Assembly: GCF_000006445.2 (NCBI RefSeq)
Contig: NC_006044.2
Location: forward strand, 620,001-684,000
Origin: Debaryomyces hansenii CBS767
Taxonomy: Eukaryota; Ascomycota; Pichiomycetes; Serinales; Debaryomycetaceae
Length of the DNA: 64,000 nucleotides
Direction: 5' to 3'
Part shown: positions 1 to 10,094 of the stretch, piece by piece
How the letters are laid out: each line of letters starts with the position of its first letter
Position numbering within the stretch: the first letter of the stretch is position 1
Translations under genes and position numbers: made by a program
Notes under the pieces: generated by a model
The model's input: the letters and a program-made list of their open reading frames with translations, nothing else
What the model was told of the DNA's origin: nothing
Database searches by the model: none

Positions 1-1
1 A

Positions 2-3000
2 AGTATATCATTTCCCTACACCTCTGTTGAAATTCGCTTACGTCAGGTTTCAAGCTCAGGCCAAGTTCTAGCTCTTGAAGAAATATCAGATTTAACACCC
101 TTTAGCTTTTCGACCATCGCAGACTCTTTTAACTTTGTTCTATCGGTAAAGGAGAATAAAATTGCCTCAATAGAGTTGGAAAATTTTGGTTTAGAAGCAG
201 CAAACTTTGGCACGATAAAAAATGGGATTAAAATTATTGATATAACTATTGGTAAATGTAATTTCAGCGTTTTAGATCAAAACGATACATTCTGTGACTC
301 TTTGAAGTGCATATTTGAGAATGACACAGAGTTTTTCAAAGAAACATTTGTGATGAAAGATGATTTAAAAGAGTCCAATAATTCTTTCGATAATGCTCCA
401 AATGAAGATAAATGTTTATTTGAAATGATAGGAAGCGTTTCGCTAGAACTTCAAGTCAATGAACTTCATTGGCTTATTGATGTATTGAATCCGTTGAAAT
501 TACGAGGGATTGTATACGACAATCACTTCTCATGGCACTTTGCGGAGAAGGTGTCGATTTTAGAATCCTTCGTACAGAAAATAACGCTAGTTTCCAGTAT
601 TAATAAGACATCTATTATGGAATCTGAAAACTCCCAAATACTTAATTCTATTAAATTCAGTAAGATAGATAAGAAGTATGCAATATCTACTTCATCAAGC
701 TTGGGGTATACTAAATTTTTTGTACCTAAAATTACGAAATCCATAGAAGCTGTCGCGGGAAACGTCGGCCTCATGGAAAGCAAAATTAGGCGTCTAAGTA
801 TAATCTTTAATAAAGAAGAGAGTGAGGTGCCTGAGAAAAAGAGTAAAAATCTTGAGAGAGGTTTTGAAAATTTTGTTTTCAGATCAAAATTTACTAACGA
901 TTATATTGGAGTATCCACTTTTGTAGATACATCCAAGATATCTCTTGAATTGGAAAATTTCTCGTTAGGAATTTATAACTTTGAAAATATTATTCAAAAT
1001 GGAAATAATATAGGCTCAGTTGTTCCTTTATACGGTAATTTGTTCATACCTACTACAAGAGTTTCTATTATTGACAGATTAGTCCCCGTTGGACTATCCA
1101 ACGTGTTGGATGTAAATCTTTCCGTCAAGGTTTACAACGACAACGAAATTTCTAAAGAAATGCTGTCTCTTCAAGTTGAATCCCAGTATTGCAGAATTTG
1201 CTTAAGTCCTCAGGTACTTGTTAGATTAGTAAGTATTGCTGATAAACTAACTGCAGCTGCTTTGAAAATCTCCACAATAAGCAGGAACGAGGCAGGCAAG
1301 AAAGATTTAGGTACCCCCAGAAAGGCTAATTCAGACAATTCTTTATTTCTGTTTTCAGCTATACATGTTTTGAGTTATAATTTTTGCATTGGCTGGCTAT
1401 TTGGAGAATCACATAAAGATTACCCTGGGATTATTTTGGGAGCGGAACGATTTTTTGCAGTTGTGGAAGAGAATCTAGGTAAATTTACTTTGATAGATGC
1501 CTATCTTTCGGTTGCAAATGGGTTTCGCTCTTCCAACTTTTATAGCACTGCATCAGAAAAGGAAAATTTGAATCGTGCTTCCTTACCTAACATGCAACTA
1601 ATATATACTATTGATGGCGTTGAAGAATTCAGGAATATGCGCATAATAATGAATGGAGACGAATTAGATGTCAAATTTCTTTCAGATTCAATAGTAATAT
1701 TGGAACACACGGTAACATCTGTATCTAAGGTACAAAAATTCTTCAGCCAAAGGGTGAAACCTATAGTCCCCGAGACTGAGTCGAAGAGTACAACTGATTC
1801 AAGTCGCGATTATATGCAAACGTTTAAATCTGCGTTTGCATCCATAGAATTCATTGCTACATTTGCTGGATCGAATGTTTTACTTTATCGCTTAAGAGAC
1901 AACGAGGATCTGAGTCCACCATCTTTGTTTCTTCATTCCCCTGCTGTTAAGATTGCTACGATGTATAGACATCAAAAAAATGCAAATAAGAAACATGTCA
2001 TTAAAAGTGAAATTCTCACCTCACCTTCGGATAATACTTTATACTCTTCATGTATGCCTGTTATAATGGATATTGCCCAAGGTATTAAGAAAATGATGCG
2101 TAAGACAAATTTGGATAATTCAAAGGTGGCGAAGAAAGCTACCTATGAGTCAACTAAAGATTTCGATTTTGGTGATCTGTTGAATGATATTGATATTCAT
2201 GTAGGTGTTAGAATCGAAAGACAAAAACTAGCATTAAGTTGTGAACCAACTGCAAAGGTTGCAACGATAGTTGGAATAGATGGCATATACATGCAAATAA
2301 ATACAGGCCCTAATGAAATCCCTTCAATAACTGCGGCAGTTCAATTTGATTCTATTTCAGCATCCCTTCAACATATATATTCCAGAGAGGTCAGTGGCTC
2401 CATTGGATTGGCGCGGATTTTGATAACAAGTTCCGTGAAAATGGAGAAGGTTTTAAACGTATTATGCTCCGGTTCATTCACAGACGTCGAAGCATATATT
2501 AACGTCAAACAGTTCCAGGACTTAAATTTATTTAAGGATATTTGGTTCCCGAAACCCAAATCAGAATCTTACTCAGATATTGGTTCTAATAGAGAAGGTG
2601 TGCTCCACAAAACATCTGAGTTAGCCGCAAATAAAAATATATCTTCTCGCTTCAAAGAAGTTTCGACAACTTATGCCCTCCCTTGGTTTCTAACCTTTAT
2701 GATATTCAATGTTTCCTTAAGAATGGATTTTGGTCAGTCATTAGGTAATTTTATACTAAAATCTGATAGAATATGGGTCGTTTCTAAGAAATCGACAGAC
2801 TGGGCACAAGATTTAAAGTTAGGTGTGAATTCTATTATGTTGTCCGCAGAAGGAAGATTAAGTGGTGGCTTAAACATTAATAGTATATTTTTGCACACTG
2901 CAATTACTTGGAAAAATAATCACGGAACAACGTTGGACGTTCCTTTAATATTGGTTTCTGGAGGTATTGAATGCTTACAACTTAAACTATCATTCGATTA

Positions 3001-4144
3001 TCATGTTTTTGCGATTGCAAATATACAAGGGTACTCTATTGATATTTTCAATAAAAAGAACGAACTAAATATATCCAAAGATCACTTGTTTGTTACTACT
3101 AAATTCGACAATGCGGAATTATATATAACCTCATTGGCAGCTTCGAATGTGTTGGATATATATAATGCAATAATTCGAATGATACAAGAGAACAGAACAT
3201 CATATAAAGAAACCTTACGAGATTCTTCAAGAGGAAAGAGTATCGGAAATTCTGGTATACAGAGAACTGCAAGTAATGAAATCTTGGAGACGGTGAAGAA
3301 ATTGGAAACCAAAATAGAGGTAATAGCAGGTAATTTACTTATTCATGTTTACCCATCTTCATTCAGTGATTCAAAAGTCCTCGTTATAACCTTGGATGAA
3401 TCTATCGCCAACTTTCAACAAAATGAATACAGCAAAGGTATATCTAATCAATTAGATATCCAGTTTAACGATTTGAATGTTTCTTTGTCTATGGCAAGTA
3501 TAATACTGGAAGATTTCATCAGTCAGTGCAATGTCAACGAGTTTTTGGGGCACGCTCATAAGGCGGCAGGTGGTACGATATTTGTATTCCCATCATTCAA
3601 AATTTCCATGCGAACCTTTCAAAAATATCAATCTAGTATTATTGAGTATTTATATCAATCATCATTCGGAAAATCAGTTGACATTAGATGGAATTTGGGC
3701 TCAATTATTTTTATTCGTGAAATGTATTCAATTCATAAGAATGCCTTCGCATCACGTACAGAATATAGGAAGGGCAGTAACCAAATAAATTCTAGCACTA
3801 ACATTGGGTTTAAGGAGGATATATTTACGCCAAAGGATAGTAAGCTATCATCTACATCGAAATCGTTTGATGACGAAGATCCAACTAACGAAATCGACCA
3901 AGCCATTAATGATACTTTAAATAAAGTTTCAAGTGATTCAAAATTTAGCTACTCACCACTAGCACCGCCTATAATAGAAGCACCTCAACTAAAAGAATTA
4001 GGGAATGCAACACCACCATTGGAATGGTTTGGATTACATAGGAACAAATTTCCTAACGCTACACATCAATTGGGTATTGTTAGTTTACAGAAATTAATAC
4101 ATGAAGTGGAATTACAATACTCCAAGATTTTGGGCAAGGCATAA
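2..4144 (+). CDS. CSF1: Csf1 (BLTP1-type bridge-like lipid transfer protein), C-terminal half
   Basis: The frame is open from base 2 through the left edge to a TAA at 4142-4144, so this is the last 1380 residues of a protein that is close to 3000 residues in yeasts. I recognise the family mainly from the C-terminal block (PPLEWFGLHRNKFPNATHQ followed by a short helix ending SKILGKA), which is the conserved Csf1 ending. Family knowledge: Csf1 is a giant hydrophobic-groove protein at ER contact sites that moves bulk phospholipid and supports GPI-anchor synthesis and growth at low temperature. The visible part is the long beta-rich repeat region with no catalytic motif, as expected. The N-terminal membrane anchor must lie outside the window. 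The next gene downstream (bL34m) converges on it 184 bp away. Confidence 0.85.
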   Translation, partial: SISFPYTSVEIRLRQVSSSGQVLALEEISDLTPFSFSTIADSFNFVLSVKENKIASIELENFGLEAANFGTIKNGIKIIDITIGKCNFSVLDQNDTFCDSLKCIFENDTEFFKETFVMKDDLKESNNSFDNAPNEDKCLFEMIGSVSLELQVNELHWLIDVLNPLKLRGIVYDNHFSWHFAEKVSILESFVQKITLVSSINKTSIMESENSQILNSIKFSKIDKKYAISTSSSLGYTKFFVPKITKSIEAVAGNVGLMESKIRRLSIIFNKEESEVPEKKSKNLERGFENFVFRSKFTNDYIGVSTFVDTSKISLELENFSLGIYNFENIIQNGNNIGSVVPLYGNLFIPTTRVSIIDRLVPVGLSNVLDVNLSVKVYNDNEISKEMLSLQVESQYCRICLSPQVLVRLVSIADKLTAAALKISTISRNEAGKKDLGTPRKANSDNSLFLFSAIHVLSYNFCIGWLFGESHKDYPGIILGAERFFAVVEENLGKFTLIDAYLSVANGFRSSNFYSTASEKENLNRASLPNMQLIYTIDGVEEFRNMRIIMNGDELDVKFLSDSIVILEHTVTSVSKVQKFFSQRVKPIVPETESKSTTDSSRDYMQTFKSAFASIEFIATFAGSNVLLYRLRDNEDLSPPSLFLHSPAVKIATMYRHQKNANKKHVIKSEILTSPSDNTLYSSCMPVIMDIAQGIKKMMRKTNLDNSKVAKKATYESTKDFDFGDLLNDIDIHVGVRIERQKLALSCEPTAKVATIVGIDGIYMQINTGPNEIPSITAAVQFDSISASLQHIYSREVSGSIGLARILITSSVKMEKVLNVLCSGSFTDVEAYINVKQFQDLNLFKDIWFPKPKSESYSDIGSNREGVLHKTSELAANKNISSRFKEVSTTYALPWFLTFMIFNVSLRMDFGQSLGNFILKSDRIWVVSKKSTDWAQDLKLGVNSIMLSAEGRLSGGLNINSIFLHTAITWKNNHGTTLDVPLILVSGGIECLQLKLSFDYHVFAIANIQGYSIDIFNKKNELNISKDHLFVTTKFDNAELYITSLAASNVLDIYNAIIRMIQENRTSYKETLRDSSRGKSIGNSGIQRTASNEILETVKKLETKIEVIAGNLLIHVYPSSFSDSKVLVITLDESIANFQQNEYSKGISNQLDIQFNDLNVSLSMASIILEDFISQCNVNEFLGHAHKAAGGTIFVFPSFKISMRTFQKYQSSIIEYLYQSSFGKSVDIRWNLGSIIFIREMYSIHKNAFASRTEYRKGSNQINSSTNIGFKEDIFTPKDSKLSSTSKSFDDEDPTNEIDQAINDTLNKVSSDSKFSYSPLAPPIIEAPQLKELGNATPPLEWFGLHRNKFPNATHQLGIVSLQKLIHEVELQYSKILGKA

Positions 4145-4328
4145 TTGCTTATTAAATACTACAGTGATTAAAAATGCCTTACCTTTTGCATACTTAAAAT
4201 AGTTTACATATGTGACCTTTTCTAAGATTTTATATTAAAATGCATATTTACAAGTTATAAATAAACTTATTTACATCGAATAGTCAATGATGTGAAAGTT
4301 ATTGTGATATTAATGAGTCCAGCATCAT

Positions 4329-4697
4329 TTAATGAGATAAGTACCATCTTCCCTTCGCTTTTCTTCTTGATAGAATCTTTCTTCCATTTTTACTTCTCAA
4401 TCTTGCCAAAAATCCAAATGTTCTCTTTCTTTTTAATGTCGATGGTTGATATGAATTACCTCTAGACTTGAATCTCCTTTGAACAAATCCAAACATAAGT
4501 TGAAATGCAGAATTTGTTTGACTTTTATCCGAGATTAAGCTTATACTATTGAATTCCACATTATTGACTGTATTACCATTCATGCTCCGTAAGGCTGATA
4601 ATGGTGTATTAGGTTTCGTCAAACATGAAAAATGACGCAAGGGTTGTTGAAGTACACTAGAAGTACTTCTTCTAACACAAGCAGATAACGACCACAT
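4329..4697 (-). CDS. Mitochondrial ribosomal protein bL34m
   Basis: A 122-residue protein whose last ~45 residues are a classic bL34 domain: [18 protein letters not shown], then the basic [22 protein letters not shown] block. bL34 binds 23S-type rRNA in the large subunit. The first ~75 residues are Ser/Arg-rich, almost without acidic residues at the very start ([14 protein letters not shown]), and look like a mitochondrial presequence plus linker, so the product should act in the mitoribosome (yeast counterpart YDR115W). Start ATG at 4697 is the first in frame. It shares a ~230 bp divergent promoter with RPA14. Confidence 0.9.
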   Translation of the reverse strand: MWSLSACVRRSTSSVLQQPLRHFSCLTKPNTPLSALRSMNGNTVNNVEFNSISLISDKSQTNSAFQLMFGFVQRRFKSRGNSYQPSTLKRKRTFGFLARLRSKNGRKILSRRKAKGRWYLSH

Positions 4698-4791
4698 TTG
4701 GTTTGTTGCAATGTATGTTACTTAAGGTGTATTCTGAATTCGGTCAAGATAATTTTTCAGTTTTTGGTTGAAGCGGTTAAGTAGGATATTT

Positions 4792-4797
4792 ACGCGT
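4792..4797. promoter_or_regulatory. MCB-like ACGCGT site between bL34m and RPA14
   Basis: A perfect ACGCGT (MluI cell-cycle box, the MBF site of yeasts) lies in the shared divergent promoter, 95 bp from the bL34m start and 133 bp from the RPA14 start. A single copy has only modest predictive value. Confidence 0.35.
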
Positions 4798-4924
4798 GAA
4801 AAATAGATCAGTAGTAAAAAGTATCACTAACTAAAGATCATCACCAAAAAAAAAATATTTGCGGCTTCTTGAGATGTTATCTTTTCATATACTACATTCA
4901 CACAGCATTCATAAGAATATAAGT

Positions 4925-5566
4925 ATGTCAGCGTATCGTCCTAGAAGAAATATTCCATCAGCGGTTAATACTCCAACTGCTGTTCGTGTTGAAGCGTCGC
5001 TGGCAATAGATAAATCCGAAGCGGAAACTATATTGAGTGACTTCATTTCAGTCAGTGAAGCCATAGCTGGATCATTACCAAGCTCGTTAGACTCAAGCAA
5101 AATTACGTTTTCGAATACCGGGTTGTCCAGCAGTACCGGAAGCAGTGCGATCTTGAGTCAATTGAAAAGAGTGCAAAGAGACTTGAGAGGCTTACCACCG
5201 TTACTATCAGAGGTTGTTACATCAACACCAGGAACAATTGCACCAGCAGAAACCGTCAACAAGAAAATCAAGTTTGACGATGACGATGCTGATGCGTCAG
5301 TTGAGCCTAAAAGTAAGAAGATCAAATTCGACGATTCAGAAGTCGATGGTTCTGCAGATACAGAAATGGCGGAGCCTGTGACGACGGACGACAACGAGGA
5401 ACAAAACGATGAAGAAGAAGAAGAAGACGAAGAGGAAGAAGAGAAACTTCAAAAGGAGGCCAAGAAGTCTAAGAAGGAAAAGCACGACAAGAAAGAGAAG
5501 AAAGAAAAGAAACATAAGAAGGAAAAGAAAGAGAAAAAAGATAAGAAAAAGGAATCCAAAGAGTAG
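4925..5566 (+). CDS. RPA14: RNA polymerase I subunit A14
   Basis: 213 residues from the ATG at 4925. Recognised by the block ILSQLKRVQRDLRGLPPLL, the hallmark of yeast Rpa14 (ISQLKRIQRDFKGLPP in S. cerevisiae), and by an N-terminus with an RR...NTP pattern. Rpa14 pairs with Rpa43 in the Pol I stalk. I prefer ATG 4925 because MSAYRPRR aligns with the S. cerevisiae start; an in-frame ATG at 4874 would add 17 residues of unconvincing sequence. The S. cerevisiae protein is only 137 residues. Here the extra C-terminus carries two KKIKFDD motifs, a Glu/Asp run and then a ~35-residue Lys/Glu tail, a nucleolar-type charged tail. Low-complexity coding starts at about 5260. Confidence 0.85.
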   Translation: MSAYRPRRNIPSAVNTPTAVRVEASLAIDKSEAETILSDFISVSEAIAGSLPSSLDSSKITFSNTGLSSSTGSSAILSQLKRVQRDLRGLPPLLSEVVTSTPGTIAPAETVNKKIKFDDDDADASVEPKSKKIKFDDSEVDGSADTEMAEPVTTDDNEEQNDEEEEEDEEEEEKLQKEAKKSKKEKHDKKEKKEKKHKKEKKEKKDKKKESKE

Positions 5567-5834
5567 GTTTTCCTAGTACTCTGATGCATCACAAGACGCA
5601 ATGTCTTTCATATTGCTAGAAATATAGACTATTATAGTAGTTTCCACCATGTACAATAGTAAACGAATATTAATTAAAGACCCCATTTTGTGTAATGTAG
5701 TGCATAGTAGCTGATGTTTTTGTTTACTCGATGATTTAGAGCGTGTCAGGTTAATGATTTAACTATAGTTATCACAACAGACCGTACACGTTAAGTATCT
5801 TTGACTATTAGACAGTCAGAGGAATATCTTCAAG

Positions 5835-8800
5835 ATGGGATTGAAAAGAAAGAGACAACTTAAAAGAAGGTTGGTCGATAGTGATGATGAAGAAGATACA
5901 TTTATAAATAACAGTGATTTTGTTCCAGATCAACCTAACAATGAAGATACCGATGAAGGTAAGCTCTTTAATGAGGCGTCTAAAGAGAATGGTGCTGAAA
6001 ATGAGAGCTCTATTCATAATGGAAGTGTTTCTAAACACGAGGATGATCTTGTGTATGATGAATTTGTTGATGCCGATTCAAAAATAGCGAACGACGCCTC
6101 GAAAGATCACGACGTTAAGCCAGTAAATGGAGCTAATGGGACACTAGGTCAGGAAAACAACGTAATATTGAATCAGGTGGATCTTTTGCCCCCACCACCG
6201 ACTGTTAAGGAAGTACAGGAAGAAGTGGCAAATGGCAGTGGATTGAGCTATTCACAACAACAGGCGACAATTCAACTTCAATCGCCAAGCAAGAGGAAGG
6301 ATAATTCATCCCAAACATCAACTAAACCTAATGAACCTAGGTTAGTAATAGATAAATTGGTATTGACAAATTTTAAGTCATATGCTGGTGTTCAAGTGAT
6401 TGGCCCGTTTAACGCATCGTTTTCAGCTGTCGTTGGGCCGAACGGAAGTGGTAAGTCAAATGTGATTGATTCAATGTTATTTGTTTTTGGATTCAGAGCA
6501 CTGAAAATGAGACAAGGGAAGTTATCAGAATTGATTCATAATTCTGCTGGTGGAAATAAATTGGATTATTGTCAAGTAGACATTCATTTCAATCACGTTT
6601 TAGATAGCCCTGAAGATAACGCCAAGTCTGAGGTTATAGAAAACTCAGAGTTGATCATAAGTCGTAAAGCCTTCAAGAATAACTCTTCCCAATACTTCCT
6701 TAATGGTAAAGCAAGCAATTACTCTGACGTTACAAGTTTTTTACGAGACAAAGGCATTGATTTAGATCATAAGAGATTTTTGATTTTGCAAGGTGAAGTT
6801 GAATCTATTGCTCAAATGAAAGCCAAGGCGGAACGTGAAAACGATGACGGATTACTAGAGTATTTGGAAGATATAATAGGTACTACGAAATATAAGCAGT
6901 TGATAGAAGAAAACTTGACTAAGGTACATGAATTGAACGACGTTTGTTTAGAAAAAGAAAATCGGCTAGATTTGGTTGAAAAGGATAAAGAACTGTTAGA
7001 AGATAAAAAGGTAGAAGCTTTAAGATTTTTGGAAATGGAAAAGAAACTTATCAGTAAGAAGTCTATTCAATATCAAGCAAGCATCATTGAGAATAAAAAG
7101 GTTTTACATGAAAATCAGGACATTGTCAACGATTTAATCGCGAAGCTAGAAGAAGAGAAAAATTCTAATAAAGAGCTAGGGGAAGGAATCAAGGAATATA
7201 CTAAACAACATGACTACATGGTTAAATACATTTCCAAATTGAACTATCAAATAAATTCCATTACGAAAAAGCAAAAACAGATTAATAAGGCCAATGTTGC
7301 AATTGACGAAAAGATAAAGAATTTAAGTAACAAATCGAAGAAGATTTTAAAATCGAAGGAGTCACTGGAGAAGATAGAGACAACGTGCCAACAAAAGTTG
7401 GAGTCAAATAGTAAAGCATTGATTCAATCTAAGAATGAATTGGATGACTTGACAAACGAACTTGATGTGGAAAAGAATAAACTAGATGAAATTAGAATGA
7501 AATTAACTGATAAAACATCTGACTTCACGAAGCAAATAGAGTCTTTGCAGACTAAATTAGAGCCATGGAATGACAAACTAAAAGATAAAGAAAGTGCAAT
7601 ACAGTTGATGAATTCGTCTATCGAAATGTTGCAAAGCCAGAAACAAAGTATTTCTAAACAATTAGACGACTCCAAAGAAAAGCTCATCCAAATTAAGACA
7701 GAAGGAAAGCAAAAGGAAGCTGAACTCCACGAGGCTGAATCAAAGCTATCTCATATTATTAGTCAGATTGGGATAGGCGAGGAACAATGCAAACATGAAA
7801 AGAAGCAATTAGAATTGAGGAAATCTCAAGTGGCTACTTATAGGCAAAGAACGCAAGACTCGATGAATTCACTTTCCACTTATCAAAATAAAAACAAAGT
7901 TTTATCAAGCCTAATGAGGCTAGTCAAGTCAGGACGTATAGAAGGATTCTACGGTAGATTGGGTGACTTAGGTGTTATTGATGATCGATATGATATCGCC
8001 ATATCTACCGCATGCCCCGCGTTGGATTCGATGGTAGTTGAAACAGTCGAAACAGCTCAGACATGTATTGATTATTTACGTAAAAACAAGCTTGGATACG
8101 CAAATTTTATCTGCTTGAATAAATTGAGAAAATTTAACTTAGCACCAATTCAAACGCCAGGGAATCCTGCAACTGTTAAAAGATTGTTCGATTTAATAAT
8201 TCCTCAGGACTCCAAATTCTTACCAGCCTTCTATAGTAAGGTGTTTAACACATTAGTAGCATCTGATTTAAAAGAGGCTAAGAAAGTAGCATATGGTGCC
8301 AAGCGCTTTAAAGTCGTAACATTAGATGGTAAGGTGGTTGACACGTCCGGTACGATGTCTGGTGGTGGTGCTTATTTTGCCAAGGGTGCAATGAGACTAT
8401 CGTCTTCTGCACCTAGTTCTGATGCGATGGATATAAGTCCTGATGATGTCGAGCAAATGAAGGAAGATTTGGCGACAATGGAGAATAAATTTGAACTTGA
8501 TAGTAGGGAGTTCCAAGAAAAAATGCAAAATTTACGTCAATTGAAAGATATGAGACCAGATATTGAATTTAGCATTTCAAGGTTAAAGTTGGATATTGAT
8601 GCCTTAACATCAGAGAAGAAGGAAGTCCTGAAAGTCTGTAAGGCTCTTATTGCTGAAAGTGAAAATGACAATAACAGCAAGCAGTTTGATAAACAAATAG
8701 AGGAAAAGCAAAGAGAAATGCTGATATTAGTAGAAGGCAAACAGGAATTGAAATCTAACATGATCGATTTAGAGTCTCAAATTAAAGCATTAGAGGAGAA

Positions 8801-10022
8801 AATAATGAATGCCGGTGGTGTGGAATTAAGATTACAGAATTCAAAAGTTGATTCTATCAAGCAGAAAATTGAAATCATTAATGAAAGGACATCAAACGAC
8901 AGAATGGCTATAAGGAAGTTAGAAAATGATATTAAGAGACACAATAAGATCATTGAAGAATCAAAGAAAGAATTAGAAGAAACGGAGAAGGAATTAGCTG
9001 AAATCCAATCTCAACAGCAGGATTCTGTTCTCGAAGCACTTACGTCCGAGATTAAAGAAATAGAGGGTGAGAAAGAAGAGAAGGAAGAGAGCTTGGAAAA
9101 CATTAAACTTGAATTGGAAGAAAGAGCTCAGCAAATTAATGCCTTTAAGTCCACGGAAATAGAAATTGAGAACAAGGTTGAGAAACATAATTCAATAATA
9201 AGAAAAGCACAACATCATGTAAATAAAGACGAGGAGAGTTTACAAGGATTGATAATACGTGATGTAACCCCATATATTGATTGGCTTGATGGGAGTGAAC
9301 AAGCTAAGTATAATGGTGCCATAATAGAAGAGGTTAACGAAGATTCACTACTGACTCTTAACATGAATGAGGTTGAAGACGAAATTGAAGAATTAGACAA
9401 ATATATGAGTACTGTTAAGGTTGATATTGAGGTTTTGAAGGAGTATGGCTCGAAAAAATCAGAGTTTGAATCCCGTAGGAGTGATTTAAATACGGCTGTT
9501 GAAGAGAGAGATGAAATTAAAAGTTATTGTGAGGACTTGAAACGTAAACGATTGGATGAATTCATGGAAGGATTTAATACTATATCTATGACGCTAAAGG
9601 AAATGTATCAAATGATAACTATGGGTGGCAATGCCGAATTGGAATTAGTAGATAGTTTGGACCCATTTTCAGAAGGTATCTTGTTTAGTGTTATGCCACC
9701 TAAAAAATCATGGAAGAATATTTCGAATCTTTCGGGTGGGGAAAAGACCTTAAGTTCATTAGCGTTGGTTTTCGCATTACATAGATACAAACCAACTCCA
9801 TTATATGTCATGGATGAAATTGATGCTGCATTAGATTTTAGAAATGTTTCGATTGTTGCTAATTATATCAAAGAAAGGACCAAAAATGCACAATTCGTAG
9901 TTATTTCATTACGTAACAATATGTTCGAGTTGGCACAACAGTTGGTTGGAATTTATAAAGTTAACAATATGACTAGAAGCATTTCGTTGCAGAATAAGGA
10001 TTTCTTGGTCAATGTGAAATAA
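5835..10022 (+). CDS. SMC4: Condensin subunit Smc4
   Basis: 1395 residues (S. cerevisiae 1418). Walker A GPNGSGKS is at residues 201-208, after the FKSYAGVQVIGPF block and ahead of the Smc4-type FGFRA.KMRQGKLSELIH sequence. A long coiled coil follows, then the hinge around residues 690-860 (IEGFYGRLGDLGVIDDRYD; SGTMSGGG), a second coiled coil, the ABC signature LSGGE at 1299-1303 and Walker B YVMDEID around 1324-1330. It pairs with Smc2 in condensin to compact mitotic chromosomes and rDNA. The first ~170 residues are acidic and variable, as in other Smc4 proteins. Codon 223 is CTG at a position that is Asn, Gln or Ser in relatives, consistent with CUG decoded as Ser. It converges with DUS4, 72 bp between stops. 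Confidence 0.96.
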   Translation: MGLKRKRQLKRRLVDSDDEEDTFINNSDFVPDQPNNEDTDEGKLFNEASKENGAENESSIHNGSVSKHEDDLVYDEFVDADSKIANDASKDHDVKPVNGANGTLGQENNVILNQVDLLPPPPTVKEVQEEVANGSGLSYSQQQATIQLQSPSKRKDNSSQTSTKPNEPRLVIDKLVLTNFKSYAGVQVIGPFNASFSAVVGPNGSGKSNVIDSMLFVFGFRALKMRQGKLSELIHNSAGGNKLDYCQVDIHFNHVLDSPEDNAKSEVIENSELIISRKAFKNNSSQYFLNGKASNYSDVTSFLRDKGIDLDHKRFLILQGEVESIAQMKAKAERENDDGLLEYLEDIIGTTKYKQLIEENLTKVHELNDVCLEKENRLDLVEKDKELLEDKKVEALRFLEMEKKLISKKSIQYQASIIENKKVLHENQDIVNDLIAKLEEEKNSNKELGEGIKEYTKQHDYMVKYISKLNYQINSITKKQKQINKANVAIDEKIKNLSNKSKKILKSKESLEKIETTCQQKLESNSKALIQSKNELDDLTNELDVEKNKLDEIRMKLTDKTSDFTKQIESLQTKLEPWNDKLKDKESAIQLMNSSIEMLQSQKQSISKQLDDSKEKLIQIKTEGKQKEAELHEAESKLSHIISQIGIGEEQCKHEKKQLELRKSQVATYRQRTQDSMNSLSTYQNKNKVLSSLMRLVKSGRIEGFYGRLGDLGVIDDRYDIAISTACPALDSMVVETVETAQTCIDYLRKNKLGYANFICLNKLRKFNLAPIQTPGNPATVKRLFDLIIPQDSKFLPAFYSKVFNTLVASDLKEAKKVAYGAKRFKVVTLDGKVVDTSGTMSGGGAYFAKGAMRLSSSAPSSDAMDISPDDVEQMKEDLATMENKFELDSREFQEKMQNLRQLKDMRPDIEFSISRLKLDIDALTSEKKEVLKVCKALIAESENDNNSKQFDKQIEEKQREMLILVEGKQELKSNMIDLESQIKALEEKIMNAGGVELRLQNSKVDSIKQKIEIINERTSNDRMAIRKLENDIKRHNKIIEESKKELEETEKELAEIQSQQQDSVLEALTSEIKEIEGEKEEKEESLENIKLELEERAQQINAFKSTEIEIENKVEKHNSIIRKAQHHVNKDEESLQGLIIRDVTPYIDWLDGSEQAKYNGAIIEEVNEDSLLTLNMNEVEDEIEELDKYMSTVKVDIEVLKEYGSKKSEFESRRSDLNTAVEERDEIKSYCEDLKRKRLDEFMEGFNTISMTLKEMYQMITMGGNAELELVDSLDPFSEGILFSVMPPKKSWKNISNLSGGEKTLSSLALVFALHRYKPTPLYVMDEIDAALDFRNVSIVANYIKERTKNAQFVVISLRNNMFELAQQLVGIYKVNNMTRSISLQNKDFLVNVK

Positions 10023-10094
10023 GATAGCTTACTTAAATGATGTATACTACTTGAACGTATAAATAAATATATATTTTAATACTTGTACAATAAT

